Shown: piece after piece, positions 1 through 5,229 of the stretch
How positions within the stretch are numbered: the stretch's first letter is position 1
Layout of the letters: each line of letters begins with the position of its first letter
Origin: Planctomycetaceae bacterium
Lineage (GTDB): Bacteria > Planctomycetota > Planctomycetia > Pirellulales > Pirellulaceae
NCBI GenBank assembly: GCA_002705165.1
Contig: PAJC01000038.1
Span: forward strand, 1-5,229
Direction of reading: 5' to 3'
Length of the DNA: 5,229 nt
Notes under the pieces: generated by a model
What the model saw: the letters and a program-made list of their open reading frames with translations, nothing else
What the model was told of the DNA's origin: nothing
Databases searched by the model: none
Program-made: the position numbers and the translations under genes

Positions 1-570
1 TGTGTTGAAGAACATCTCGATGCCTGTCTTGAAGCTGGCTTAAACGTGGAAGGTATCAATGCTGAAGTGGCTGCTGGACAATGGGAGTTCCAGATTTTTG
101 CTAAAGGTGCTGGAGACGCTGGTGACCAAATTTGGGTTGCTCGTTACCTGCTTGAGCGAGCTGGTGAAAAATATGGATACGCTATCGATTGGCATCCGAA
201 GCCATTGGGACGAACTGACTGGAACGGTTCCGGCATGCATGCTAATTTCTCCAATGGTCCGATGCGTGAATCCGGCGATGAAGCTGTTTTCACAGCCATT
301 TGTGAAGAATTCGCCAAGCATATCGAACGACACATCAGTGTTTATGGTGCTGACAACGATCAGCGTTTGACGGGTGAGCACGAAACGCAGTCCATCGACA
401 AATTCAGCTACGGTGTTTCTGACCGTGGTGCTTCGATTCGTATTCCAGTTGGTACGATTGAAGACGGCTGGAAAGGTCGACTCGAAGACCGTCGTCCAGC
501 TTCTAATGCGGATCCATACAAGGTTGCAGCTGCAATCATTAAGACCTGCAAACAGGCGGGACAGGGTTAA
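1..570 (+). CDS. glnII: Glutamine synthetase type II (GSII), C-terminal part; 5' end outside window
   Basis: Glutamine synthetase joins ammonium to glutamate using ATP, in the cytoplasm. The frame is open from base 1, and 189 residues are visible, about half of a usual GSII of roughly 340-370 residues. The start lies upstream; the GTG at 46 is internal. GSII landmarks appear in order, in fragment numbering: NAEVAAGQWEFQ (20-31), with E22 and E29 matching metal-binding glutamates of the family; DWNGSGMH (73-80), with the metal-ligand histidine; NDQRLTGEHET (119-129), with the substrate-binding arginine; DRGASIRIP (141-149); and LEDRRPASNADPY (161-173), the C-terminal catalytic signature. These match the eukaryote-like family rather than GSI, and no key residue in the visible part is missing. 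The gene ends in TAA and is followed by inverted repeats and a terminator-like hairpin, so it probably ends its transcript. A GSI gene lies at the other end of the window. The family call is firm; the symbol follows bacterial usage for GSII. Confidence 0.95.
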   Translation, partial: CVEEHLDACLEAGLNVEGINAEVAAGQWEFQIFAKGAGDAGDQIWVARYLLERAGEKYGYAIDWHPKPLGRTDWNGSGMHANFSNGPMRESGDEAVFTAICEEFAKHIERHISVYGADNDQRLTGEHETQSIDKFSYGVSDRGASIRIPVGTIEDGWKGRLEDRRPASNADPYKVAAAIIKTCKQAGQG

Positions 571-600
571 CCAATACCCTGAAGCAGGATACCTGCTTCA
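562..600 (+). repeat. Two overlapping inverted repeats at the 3' end of the GSII gene
   Basis: Two perfect inverted repeats sit here. The first pairs CAGGGT (562-567) with ACCCTG (576-581), and its 8-base loop contains the stop codon. The second pairs TGAAGCAGG (580-588) with CCTGCTTCA (592-600), a 9-bp stem with a 3-base ATA loop. They share bases 580-581, so only one can form fully at a time. Neither is followed by a T-run. They may stabilise the mRNA end or assist the terminator just downstream. The structure is seen in the sequence; the role is inferred. Confidence 0.6.
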
Positions 601-609
601 ACCGATAAC

Positions 610-648
610 AAAAGGGCGTGACTGCTATGATTGCGGTCACGCCCTTTT
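610..648 (+). terminator. Rho-independent terminator hairpin after the GSII gene, possibly bidirectional
   Basis: A perfect 13-bp inverted repeat pairs AAAAGGGCGTGAC (610-622) with GTCACGCCCTTTT (636-648). Three more pairs (T623-G635 wobble, G624-C634, C625-G633) leave a 7-base loop. The stem is GC-rich, with A4 on one side and T4 on the other, so it could work in either direction. On the + strand the T-tract is short and followed by CTCG. It lies 40 bases after the GSII stop codon and before rsmG, which fits termination of GSII transcription. Confidence 0.85.
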
Positions 649-740
649 CTCGTGAGCGTGGTTAGATTGATCATGTACACGTTTGTTGTTCATGCACACA
701 ATGAAATTAGTTTTCATTCCACAATTCAATTGGAGTCAAC
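649..740 (+). promoter_or_regulatory. rsmG upstream region, with small inverted repeat and RBS
   Basis: Between the terminator and rsmG, this stretch must hold the rsmG promoter if rsmG is not read through from GSII. I see no convincing -35/-10 pair; TTGTTG (683-688) with ATTAGT (706-711) at 17-base spacing is only a weak candidate. An inverted repeat AATGAAA (700-706) / TTTCATT (712-718) with a 5-base loop lies 13 bases before the ribosome binding site GGAG (732-735). That site is 5 bases from the GTG at 741 and supports it as the start. Confidence 0.4.
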
Positions 741-1424
741 GTGACCGAATCAGCTCCCGCACCTGCTTCCCAAACCTTAGAGGAAGCACTTGAGAAATAC
801 GATCTTTCTATGGAAGGCTATCAGATTGAAATGCTGCGGGATTACTGCGAATTGCTTTGGCAATGGAATGAACGTATGAATCTCACACGACATACCGATT
901 ACGACCGATTTGTTTCTCGAGATCTCGTGGATACGCTGGAGCTTGCTGAACGCATTGATACGGGGTTGGAAGTACTGGATTTTGGGACTGGTGGTGGCGT
1001 TCCAGGGATACCACTGGCAATCATTCGCCCGGATTTGCAGGTTTCCCTCTGCGAGTCAGTGGGTAAGAAAGCTTCGGCCGTGGACGATATGGTCCAAAAA
1101 ATAGGCTTACCGGTTCCGGTGATGAATGTCCGCGTTGAAAAGTTACTAGAAGACCTCAATTACGATGTTTTGGTCTGCCGTGCGGTAGGCCCGTTATGGA
1201 AATTAGGATTGTGGCTCGAACCGCATTGGCACCTTTTTGGGCAGTTGCTCTCGATTAAAGGGCCTAACTGGCCGGAAGAACGTAAAGAAGCTCGGCATCG
1301 TGGATATATGCAGAACGTCAAACTGCGAAAAATACATTCCTACCCCATGATTGGCACGGAATCTGAGAGCCATATTCTGAAGCTCTGGTCTGCCATGAAA
1401 GAGGAACCACCTCACGTCGAATAG
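741..1424 (+). CDS. rsmG: 16S rRNA (guanine-N7) methyltransferase RsmG (GidB)
   Basis: RsmG uses S-adenosylmethionine to methylate N7 of a conserved guanine (G527 in E. coli numbering) in the 530 loop of 16S rRNA. The protein has 227 residues, within the family's usual 200-240. An N-terminal helical region leads into the NERMNLTR segment (43-50). The SAM-binding motif I is VLDFGTGGGVPGIPLA (78-93), in place of the more common GSGAGFPG form. ES..KK (105-110), CRAVG (146-150) with the family arginine, and IKG (172-174) follow. The segment corresponding to the family's HFLDSL reads RDLVDTL (60-66), so its histidine is replaced by arginine. The GTG start is supported by GGAG five bases upstream. 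No neighbour shares its function. In many bacteria this gene lies near the replication origin, and a DnaA box occurs 28 bases downstream. The family call is firm. Confidence 0.93.
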   Translation: MTESAPAPASQTLEEALEKYDLSMEGYQIEMLRDYCELLWQWNERMNLTRHTDYDRFVSRDLVDTLELAERIDTGLEVLDFGTGGGVPGIPLAIIRPDLQVSLCESVGKKASAVDDMVQKIGLPVPVMNVRVEKLLEDLNYDVLVCRAVGPLWKLGLWLEPHWHLFGQLLSIKGPNWPEERKEARHRGYMQNVKLRKIHSYPMIGTESESHILKLWSAMKEEPPHVE

Positions 1425-1451
1425 TTCTACGGGGCGATTGTCTTGGCAGCA

Positions 1452-1460
1452 TTATCCACA
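1452..1460 (+). other. DnaA-box consensus 9-mer TTATCCACA
   Basis: This is an exact match to the high-affinity DnaA-binding consensus, in the non-coding gap just after rsmG. I found no second perfect or near-perfect copy nearby, nor a clear AT-rich unwinding region, so an origin is not supported. A single copy on either strand of a window this size has a chance likelihood of a few percent. It could be chance, a DnaA regulatory or titration site, or a remnant of origin proximity. Confidence 0.35.
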
Positions 1461-1540
1461 GATTCCGCACAGTCCCACTTTAGGTGCCAACGAAGGCTCA
1501 AAACTGGTGATTGTCAGTCTTTGGCAGCCGGAATCAATCA

Positions 1541-1585
1541 TAGACGAAATTGAGATGTTGACCTAAACTAAAAAGTTCCTACCTT
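1541..1585 (+). promoter_or_regulatory. Weak sigma-70-like promoter candidates for cysD-cysNC
   Basis: Two overlapping candidates can be drawn. One is TAGACG (1541-1546), 17 bases, TAAACT (1564-1569), with four of six matches in each box. The other is TTGACC (1558-1563), 16 bases, TACCTT (1580-1585), with a good -35 and a poor -10. The first would leave a leader of about 70 bases containing the whole hairpin at 1589-1622. Both are guesses from consensus matching. Confidence 0.25.
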
Positions 1586-1588
1586 CAT

Positions 1589-1622
1589 CGTTCTCGTCGT
1601 TAGGGGACTCCTAGCGGGAACG
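1589..1622 (+). promoter_or_regulatory. Imperfect leader hairpin upstream of cysD
   Basis: CGTTCTCG (1589-1596) pairs with CGGGAACG (1615-1622) through one T-G wobble. After a bulge (1597-1600 against G1614), TAGG (1601-1604) pairs with CCTA (1610-1613), with an added G1605-T1609 wobble and a 3-base loop. It ends 25 bases before the cysD ATG. No T-run follows, so it is not a standard terminator. It could be a 5' UTR element affecting translation or stability, or a protein-binding site. I do not recognise it as a known riboswitch class. Confidence 0.4.
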
Positions 1623-1647
1623 GAAACTGTTAGAAAAGTGAATTGGA

Positions 1648-2556
1648 ATGAGTGGCTATAACCTAACTCACCTCAAGCAACTGGAAGCCGAAAGTATTCA
1701 CATTATTCGTGAAGTAGCGGCTGAATTTGATAATCCGGTCATGTTGTATTCGGTTGGAAAAGATTCGTCAGTAATGGTTCATTTGGCGATGAAAGCGTTC
1801 TATCCGGCGAAACCACCGTTTCCACTATTACACGTGGATACGACCTGGAAATTCCGGGAGATGATCCAGTTCCGAGAGGAATATGCTCGTAAAGAACTGG
1901 GGCTGGACGTACTGGTTCACATTAACGAAGAAGGCGTCAAGCTTGGCCTCGATCCGCTTAAGAATAGTGGTAAGCACACCACGGTGATGAAGACGGAAGG
2001 TCTGAAGCAGGCCTTGAATCACTACAAGTTTGACGCTGCTTTTGGTGGTGCCCGACGTGACGAAGAGAAATCCAGGGCCAAAGAACGAGTCTTCTCTTTC
2101 CGCGACGAATTCCACCGCTGGGATCCAAAGAATCAACGTCCGGAATTATGGAACCTCTATAACACCCGAGTGAATAAAGGTGAAAGCATCCGTGTTTTTC
2201 CATTGTCGAACTGGACTGAGTTGGACATTTGGCAGTATATCCATCTGGAAAGCATCCCTATCGTACCACTTTATTTTTCTGAAACTCGCCCTGTGATTGA
2301 GCGCGATGGCATTCTGATTCTGGTAGATGATGATCGTCTTAAACTCAACGAAGGTGAAACGCCAATGATGAAGGAAGTTCGCTTCCGAACTCTGGGGTGC
2401 TACCCTCTGACTGGTGCTGTTGAATCGAGCGCCAAGACATTGCCCGAGATTATTCAGGAAATGTTGCTGGCAACTACTTCCGAGCGTCAGGGACGAGTGA
2501 TCGATAATGATGAAGAAGGCAGTATGGAAGACAAGAAGAAGGAAGGTTATTTCTAA
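1648..2556 (+). CDS. cysD: Sulfate adenylyltransferase subunit 2 (ATP sulfurylase small subunit)
   Basis: CysD forms adenosine 5'-phosphosulfate (APS) and pyrophosphate from ATP and sulfate, the first step of sulfate activation, and works in complex with the GTPase CysN. The 302 residues match the usual CysD length. The PP-loop nucleotide-binding motif is SVGKDSS (35-41). Conserved blocks follow: HVDTTWKF (62-69), [15 protein letters not shown] (133-147), [15 protein letters not shown] (184-198), [13 protein letters not shown] (248-260), and the C-terminal SERQGRVID...[12 protein letters not shown] (278-302). The ATG at 1648 is the first possible in-frame ATG, because a TGA lies in frame at 1639-1641. 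Its ribosome binding site is poor: only GGA directly against the start codon. cysNC begins 12 bases after the stop, so the two are almost certainly co-transcribed. The family is distantly related to PAPS reductases, but length and the C-terminal block settle on CysD. Confidence 0.97.
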   Translation: MSGYNLTHLKQLEAESIHIIREVAAEFDNPVMLYSVGKDSSVMVHLAMKAFYPAKPPFPLLHVDTTWKFREMIQFREEYARKELGLDVLVHINEEGVKLGLDPLKNSGKHTTVMKTEGLKQALNHYKFDAAFGGARRDEEKSRAKERVFSFRDEFHRWDPKNQRPELWNLYNTRVNKGESIRVFPLSNWTELDIWQYIHLESIPIVPLYFSETRPVIERDGILILVDDDRLKLNEGETPMMKEVRFRTLGCYPLTGAVESSAKTLPEIIQEMLLATTSERQGRVIDNDEEGSMEDKKKEGYF

Positions 2557-2559
2557 ACC

Positions 2560-2563
2560 GGGA
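2560..2563 (+). promoter_or_regulatory. Ribosome binding site of cysNC
   Basis: GGGA lies 5 bases before the ATG at 2569, inside the 12-base gap after the cysD stop codon. It supports that start and points to coupled expression of the two subunits. Confidence 0.55.
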
Positions 2564-2568
2564 AACCT

Positions 2569-4497
2569 ATGAGTCATCAATCAGATCTTATTGCAACCGA
2601 CATTAATGCCTACCTCGAGCAGCATGAACGTAAGGAACTCTTACGTTTTATCACCTGTGGTAGTGTCGATGATGGTAAAAGTACATTAATTGGCCGTCTG
2701 CTTTACGACTCCAAAATGATCTATGAAGATCAGTTGGCAAAGCTGAAAAAAGATAGTGCCGTCCACGGAACAACCGGCGGCGATTTTGATCCCGCATTAC
2801 TTACCGATGGCCTCAAGGCAGAGCGAGAACAGGGGATTACGATCGACGTAGCGTATCGTTATTTCTCCACTCAAAAACGTAAGTTTATCATCGCTGATAC
2901 TCCGGGCCACGAACAATACACTCGAAACATGGCGACAGGAGCTTCGACAGCCGACCTGGCGATCATTCTTGTAGACGCTCGACATGGCGTGCTGACACAA
3001 ACCAAACGTCACAGTTTTATCGTGTCGTTATTAGGGATTAAGCACGTCCTGGTTGCTATCAATAAAATGGACCTCGTCGACTTTAGTCAGGAAAGATTCG
3101 AAGAAATTCGTGATGAGTACAAGCAGTTTGCTTCGCGACTGGATATTCCAGATCTGCACTTCTTACCGATTTCAGCCTTGATGGGCGACAATGTGGTAGA
3201 TCCCAGCCAGAACATGCTCTGGCACAAGGGTTCAACACTAATGAATTTTCTGGAAACCGTTTATATCGGTTCGGATAAGAACCTTCAGGACTTTCGCTTT
3301 CCGGTTCAATACGTGTTGCGTCCTAATCTCGACTTCCGTGGATTTAGTGGTACCGTCGCGTCAGGCATCATCCGTAAGGGTGACGAAGTTATGGTCCTGC
3401 CTTCACGTAAGACCAGCAAGGTGAAAGAGATTGTTACCTTTGATGGAAAGTTGGAAGAAGCACATGCACCGTTATCGATAACATTGACGCTGGAAGATGA
3501 GATCGACTGTTCTCGTGGAGACATGATTGTACGGCCTGGTAATGTACCGAAGCAGCGACAAAAGCTTGATGCGATGCTCGTTTGGATGTCCGACGAAGCG
3601 ATGGTTCCTGGTAAACAGTACCTGTTTAAGCAAACGACTAAAGTTGCAACGGGTACAATCTCCACTCTGCGTTATCAGGTTGATGTCAATACATTGCATC
3701 GACAGGACGCTCCTACGGTGAATCTCAATGAAATTGGGCGAGTGGCTCTTTCACTCAGTGAACCGGTTATTTTTGACAGCTACAAAAAGAACCGTGGAAC
3801 CGGAGCTTTCATCGTGGTGGACCGCATTTCGAATGTAACGGTGGCAGCGGGGATGATCATCGACCGTGATAGCGAAGACGAAGCCGACGATCTGTGGAGT
3901 GTAGAAAGCGAGCAAAGTGAAAAACGTGGCAGTGTGACTGCGGAAGAACGTGAAGCTCGATATGGTCAAAAGGCAGTTTCTCTACTGATTACGGGCTTAA
4001 CTGGTTCAGGTAAGACTTCGGTGGCTTATGCCCTAGAACGAAGGCTATTTGATATGGGCCGCGCCTCGGCAGTACTCGATGGCGTGAATATACGTCGTGG
4101 ATTGACGAAGGAACTGGGCTTTACAGCCGAGCAGCGAAGCGAAAACTTACGCCGCAGTTCAGAAGTCGCAAAGCTTATGAATGGAGCAGGACTAATTGCT
4201 ATCTGTGCGTTCGTCGCCCCGAGTGAAGACGTCCGGCAGAAAGCCGCCCAGTCGATTGGCGAAGAACAGTTTATGGTTATACATCTCGATGCTCCAATAG
4301 ACATTTGTCGGGAAAGAGATGATCAAGGGATGTATGCGAAAGCAGACGCCGGTGAAATTGCCAACTTCCCGGGCGTTAGCTCCGAATATGAGCCGCCTGC
4401 AGATCCGGCACTGAAACTCAACACCGCTGTTCTATCCATAGACGAGTGTGTGGACCGCATCATCGCATTGCTCGAAGCACGGGACATCCTGGCATAG
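2569..4497 (+). CDS. cysNC: Bifunctional sulfate adenylyltransferase subunit 1 / APS kinase (CysN-CysC fusion)
   Basis: This 642-residue fusion couples the GTPase subunit of ATP sulfurylase to an APS kinase, so one polypeptide would serve the steps from sulfate to PAPS. The CysN part (about 1-430) is an EF-Tu-like GTPase: G1 GSVDDGKS (31-38), G2 threonine T91 in REQGITID, G3 DTPGH (110-114), G4 NKMD (165-168), G5 SAL (202-204), then beta-barrel domains. A charged, acidic linker (about 431-465) follows. The CysC part (about 466-642) keeps its P-loop GLTGSGKTS (476-484), RSENLRR (523-529) and [14 protein letters not shown] (595-610). Several normally conserved CysC positions differ. LDGDN reads LDGVN (503-507); the serine of the ISP motif is alanine, A550 in AFVAPS; and the usual GLYKKAR reads GMYAKAD (587-593). 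APS kinase activity is therefore likely but not certain. The frame is intact across the junction. The gene forms an operon with cysD and converges on glnA. Confidence 0.96.
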   Translation: MSHQSDLIATDINAYLEQHERKELLRFITCGSVDDGKSTLIGRLLYDSKMIYEDQLAKLKKDSAVHGTTGGDFDPALLTDGLKAEREQGITIDVAYRYFSTQKRKFIIADTPGHEQYTRNMATGASTADLAIILVDARHGVLTQTKRHSFIVSLLGIKHVLVAINKMDLVDFSQERFEEIRDEYKQFASRLDIPDLHFLPISALMGDNVVDPSQNMLWHKGSTLMNFLETVYIGSDKNLQDFRFPVQYVLRPNLDFRGFSGTVASGIIRKGDEVMVLPSRKTSKVKEIVTFDGKLEEAHAPLSITLTLEDEIDCSRGDMIVRPGNVPKQRQKLDAMLVWMSDEAMVPGKQYLFKQTTKVATGTISTLRYQVDVNTLHRQDAPTVNLNEIGRVALSLSEPVIFDSYKKNRGTGAFIVVDRISNVTVAAGMIIDRDSEDEADDLWSVESEQSEKRGSVTAEEREARYGQKAVSLLITGLTGSGKTSVAYALERRLFDMGRASAVLDGVNIRRGLTKELGFTAEQRSENLRRSSEVAKLMNGAGLIAICAFVAPSEDVRQKAAQSIGEEQFMVIHLDAPIDICRERDDQGMYAKADAGEIANFPGVSSEYEPPADPALKLNTAVLSIDECVDRIIALLEARDILA

Positions 4498-4518
4498 CTC
4501 TGTTTTTTCAGGAATGCC
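4498..4518. other. 21-base convergent junction between cysNC and glnA
   Basis: Only 21 bases separate the two stop codons. A T6 run (4503-4508) lies in the gap but has no strong stem before it. GGCAT (4491-4495) can pair with ATGCC (4514-4518), or TCCTG (4487-4491) with CAGGA (4509-4513), both weak and with long loops. No convincing terminator is present for either gene, so their 3' ends probably overlap as antisense RNAs. Confidence 0.4.
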
Positions 4519-5229
4519 TTAGCAATCGTAGTAGAGATTGAATTCGTACGGATGCGGTCGCAACTGAATTGCTTCCACTTCCTCACGCATTTTGTAGCTA
4601 ATCCATGTCTCGATCAGATCAGACGTAAACACGTCGTCTCTCAAGAGGAAGTCGTGGTCACCTGCTAATGCTGTCAGCGCCTGTTCCAGACTTGCCGGCG
4701 TTTGTTCGATCGCCCCATGTTCTTCTGAATCGAGCGAGTAGATATCGGTATCTAGTGGGTCACCGGGTGAGATCTTATTTTGAATTCCATCGATAGCAGC
4801 CATTAGAATTGCTGCAAAAGCCAAATAAGGATTGCAACTCGGATCAGGACATCGGAATTCAATTCGTTTGGACTGAGGGCGATTGCTGTATACCGGGATG
4901 CGACATGCTGCGGAACGATTGCGTTGCGAGTATGCCAGATTGACCGGAGCTTCGTATCCTGGAACAAGGCGTTTGTAACTATTGATCGTTGGATTTGTAA
5001 ATGCGAGTAATGCTCCGGCATGTCGTAGGATCCCACCAATCGCATGTAACGCCGTGTCACTGAGTCCAGCGTAACCAGTCCCTGCGAACAACGGTTCATC
5101 GTCTTTCCATAAAGAGAGATGCGTATGCATACCAGAGCCATTGTCACCATAGATCGGCTTAGGCATGAACGTGGCTGTTTTGTTATGAGCTCGAGCCACA
5201 TTGCGAACGACATATTTGTAGATCATGAC
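4519..5229 (-). CDS. glnA: Glutamine synthetase type I (GSI), C-terminal part; 5' end outside window
   Basis: GSI is the dodecameric bacterial glutamine synthetase that makes glutamine from glutamate, ammonium and ATP. The 236 visible residues are about half of a usual GSI of roughly 470 residues. The frame is open to the window edge, so the ATG near 5226 is probably internal. In fragment numbering, the GSI blocks are KTATFMPKP (17-25), [10 protein letters not shown] (28-37) with the metal-ligand histidine, [19 protein letters not shown] (77-95), NRSAACRIP (104-112) and the catalytic [15 protein letters not shown] (123-137). [10 protein letters not shown] (161-170) aligns with the adenylylation loop of the GSI-beta subtype, NLYDLPPEE in E. 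coli. The target tyrosine Y164 is kept, so control by adenylylation is plausible, though no adenylyltransferase gene is in view. The end, [13 protein letters not shown] (224-236), is typical. The gene converges on cysNC. Confidence 0.96.
   Translation of the reverse strand, partial: VMIYKYVVRNVARAHNKTATFMPKPIYGDNGSGMHTHLSLWKDDEPLFAGTGYAGLSDTALHAIGGILRHAGALLAFTNPTINSYKRLVPGYEAPVNLAYSQRNRSAACRIPVYSNRPQSKRIEFRCPDPSCNPYLAFAAILMAAIDGIQNKISPGDPLDTDIYSLDSEEHGAIEQTPASLEQALTALAGDHDFLLRDDVFTSDLIETWISYKMREEVEAIQLRPHPYEFNLYYDC

Larger units (their letters stand above)
1425..1647 (+). other. rsmG-cysD intergenic region (223 bases)
   Basis: I find no confident gene here. The region holds a DnaA-box 9-mer (1452-1460), an imperfect direct repeat (1436-1450 and 1509-1528, both starting GATTGTC and ending TTGGCAGC), and an inverted repeat TGATTG (1508-1513) / CAATCA (1535-1540) with a 21-base loop. 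It also holds weak promoter candidates (1541-1585) and a large hairpin (1589-1622). A frame open from 1399 to its TAA at 1564-1566 could encode about 42 residues from a TTG at 1438, but I do not recognise it. I see no rho-independent terminator for rsmG. Confidence 0.5.

Noticed and set aside
374..655. 93-residue open frame overlapping the GSII end and the terminator
   Set aside because: It is a different frame from the conserved GSII sequence and runs through the terminator hairpin.
1425..1647. Chromosomal replication origin
   Set aside because: Only one DnaA box is present, with no box cluster, no clear unwinding element and no dnaA or dnaN gene nearby.
2146..2580. 144-residue open frame antisense to cysD
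   Set aside because: It lies wholly opposite a strongly conserved gene and its translation shows no recognisable domain.
2569..4497. Reading cysNC as an elongation factor Tu-like translation GTPase
   Set aside because: The GTPase motifs are shared, but the partner cysD upstream and the C-terminal CysC domain identify it as CysN.
4803..5213. 136-residue open frame on the - strand inside glnA
   Set aside because: It is an out-of-frame shadow of the clearly conserved GSI coding sequence and resembles no protein family I know.
1..5229. Phage defence island, CRISPR array or mobile element
   Set aside because: All long conserved frames are metabolic or housekeeping genes, and there are no spaced direct repeats, transposase or integrase frames.

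Overview
The window looks like a chromosomal segment from a free-living bacterium of roughly even base composition. A planctomycete is my best guess. The grounds are a eukaryote-type glutamine synthetase (GSII) next to a bacterial-type one (GSI), a fused CysN-CysC protein, and weak or absent Shine-Dalgarno sequences. This is an inference from gene content, not from a marker gene. All five genes belong to recognisable families, and I see no mobile element, CRISPR array, tRNA or rRNA.

Layout: (1) 1-570, the C-terminal half of a GSII-type glutamine synthetase on the + strand, followed at 562-648 by consecutive inverted repeats that end in a strong terminator-like hairpin. (2) 741-1424, rsmG (gidB), the 16S rRNA m7G methyltransferase, starting at GTG with a good ribosome binding site. 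(3) 1425-1647, a 223-base gap with a perfect DnaA-box 9-mer, a large imperfect hairpin just before cysD, weak promoter candidates and a short open frame. (4) 1648-4497, a two-gene cysD-cysNC operon with a 12-base gap, encoding ATP sulfurylase and a fused APS kinase. (5) 4519-5229, on the - strand, the C-terminal half of a GSI glutamine synthetase (glnA), converging on cysNC with only 21 bases between the stop codons.

Functionally, cysD and cysNC activate sulfate: CysD adenylylates it, the CysN GTPase domain drives that reaction, and the CysC domain would phosphorylate APS to PAPS. The two glutamine synthetases flanking this block both assimilate ammonium into glutamine but come from different families. 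rsmG is a housekeeping ribosome-modification gene with no evident link to its neighbours.

I do not see a convincing undescribed system. The points most worth a second look are the altered conserved residues in the CysC domain, the two glutamine synthetase families within 4 kb, the leader hairpin and DnaA box before cysD, and the hairpin series after the GSII gene.
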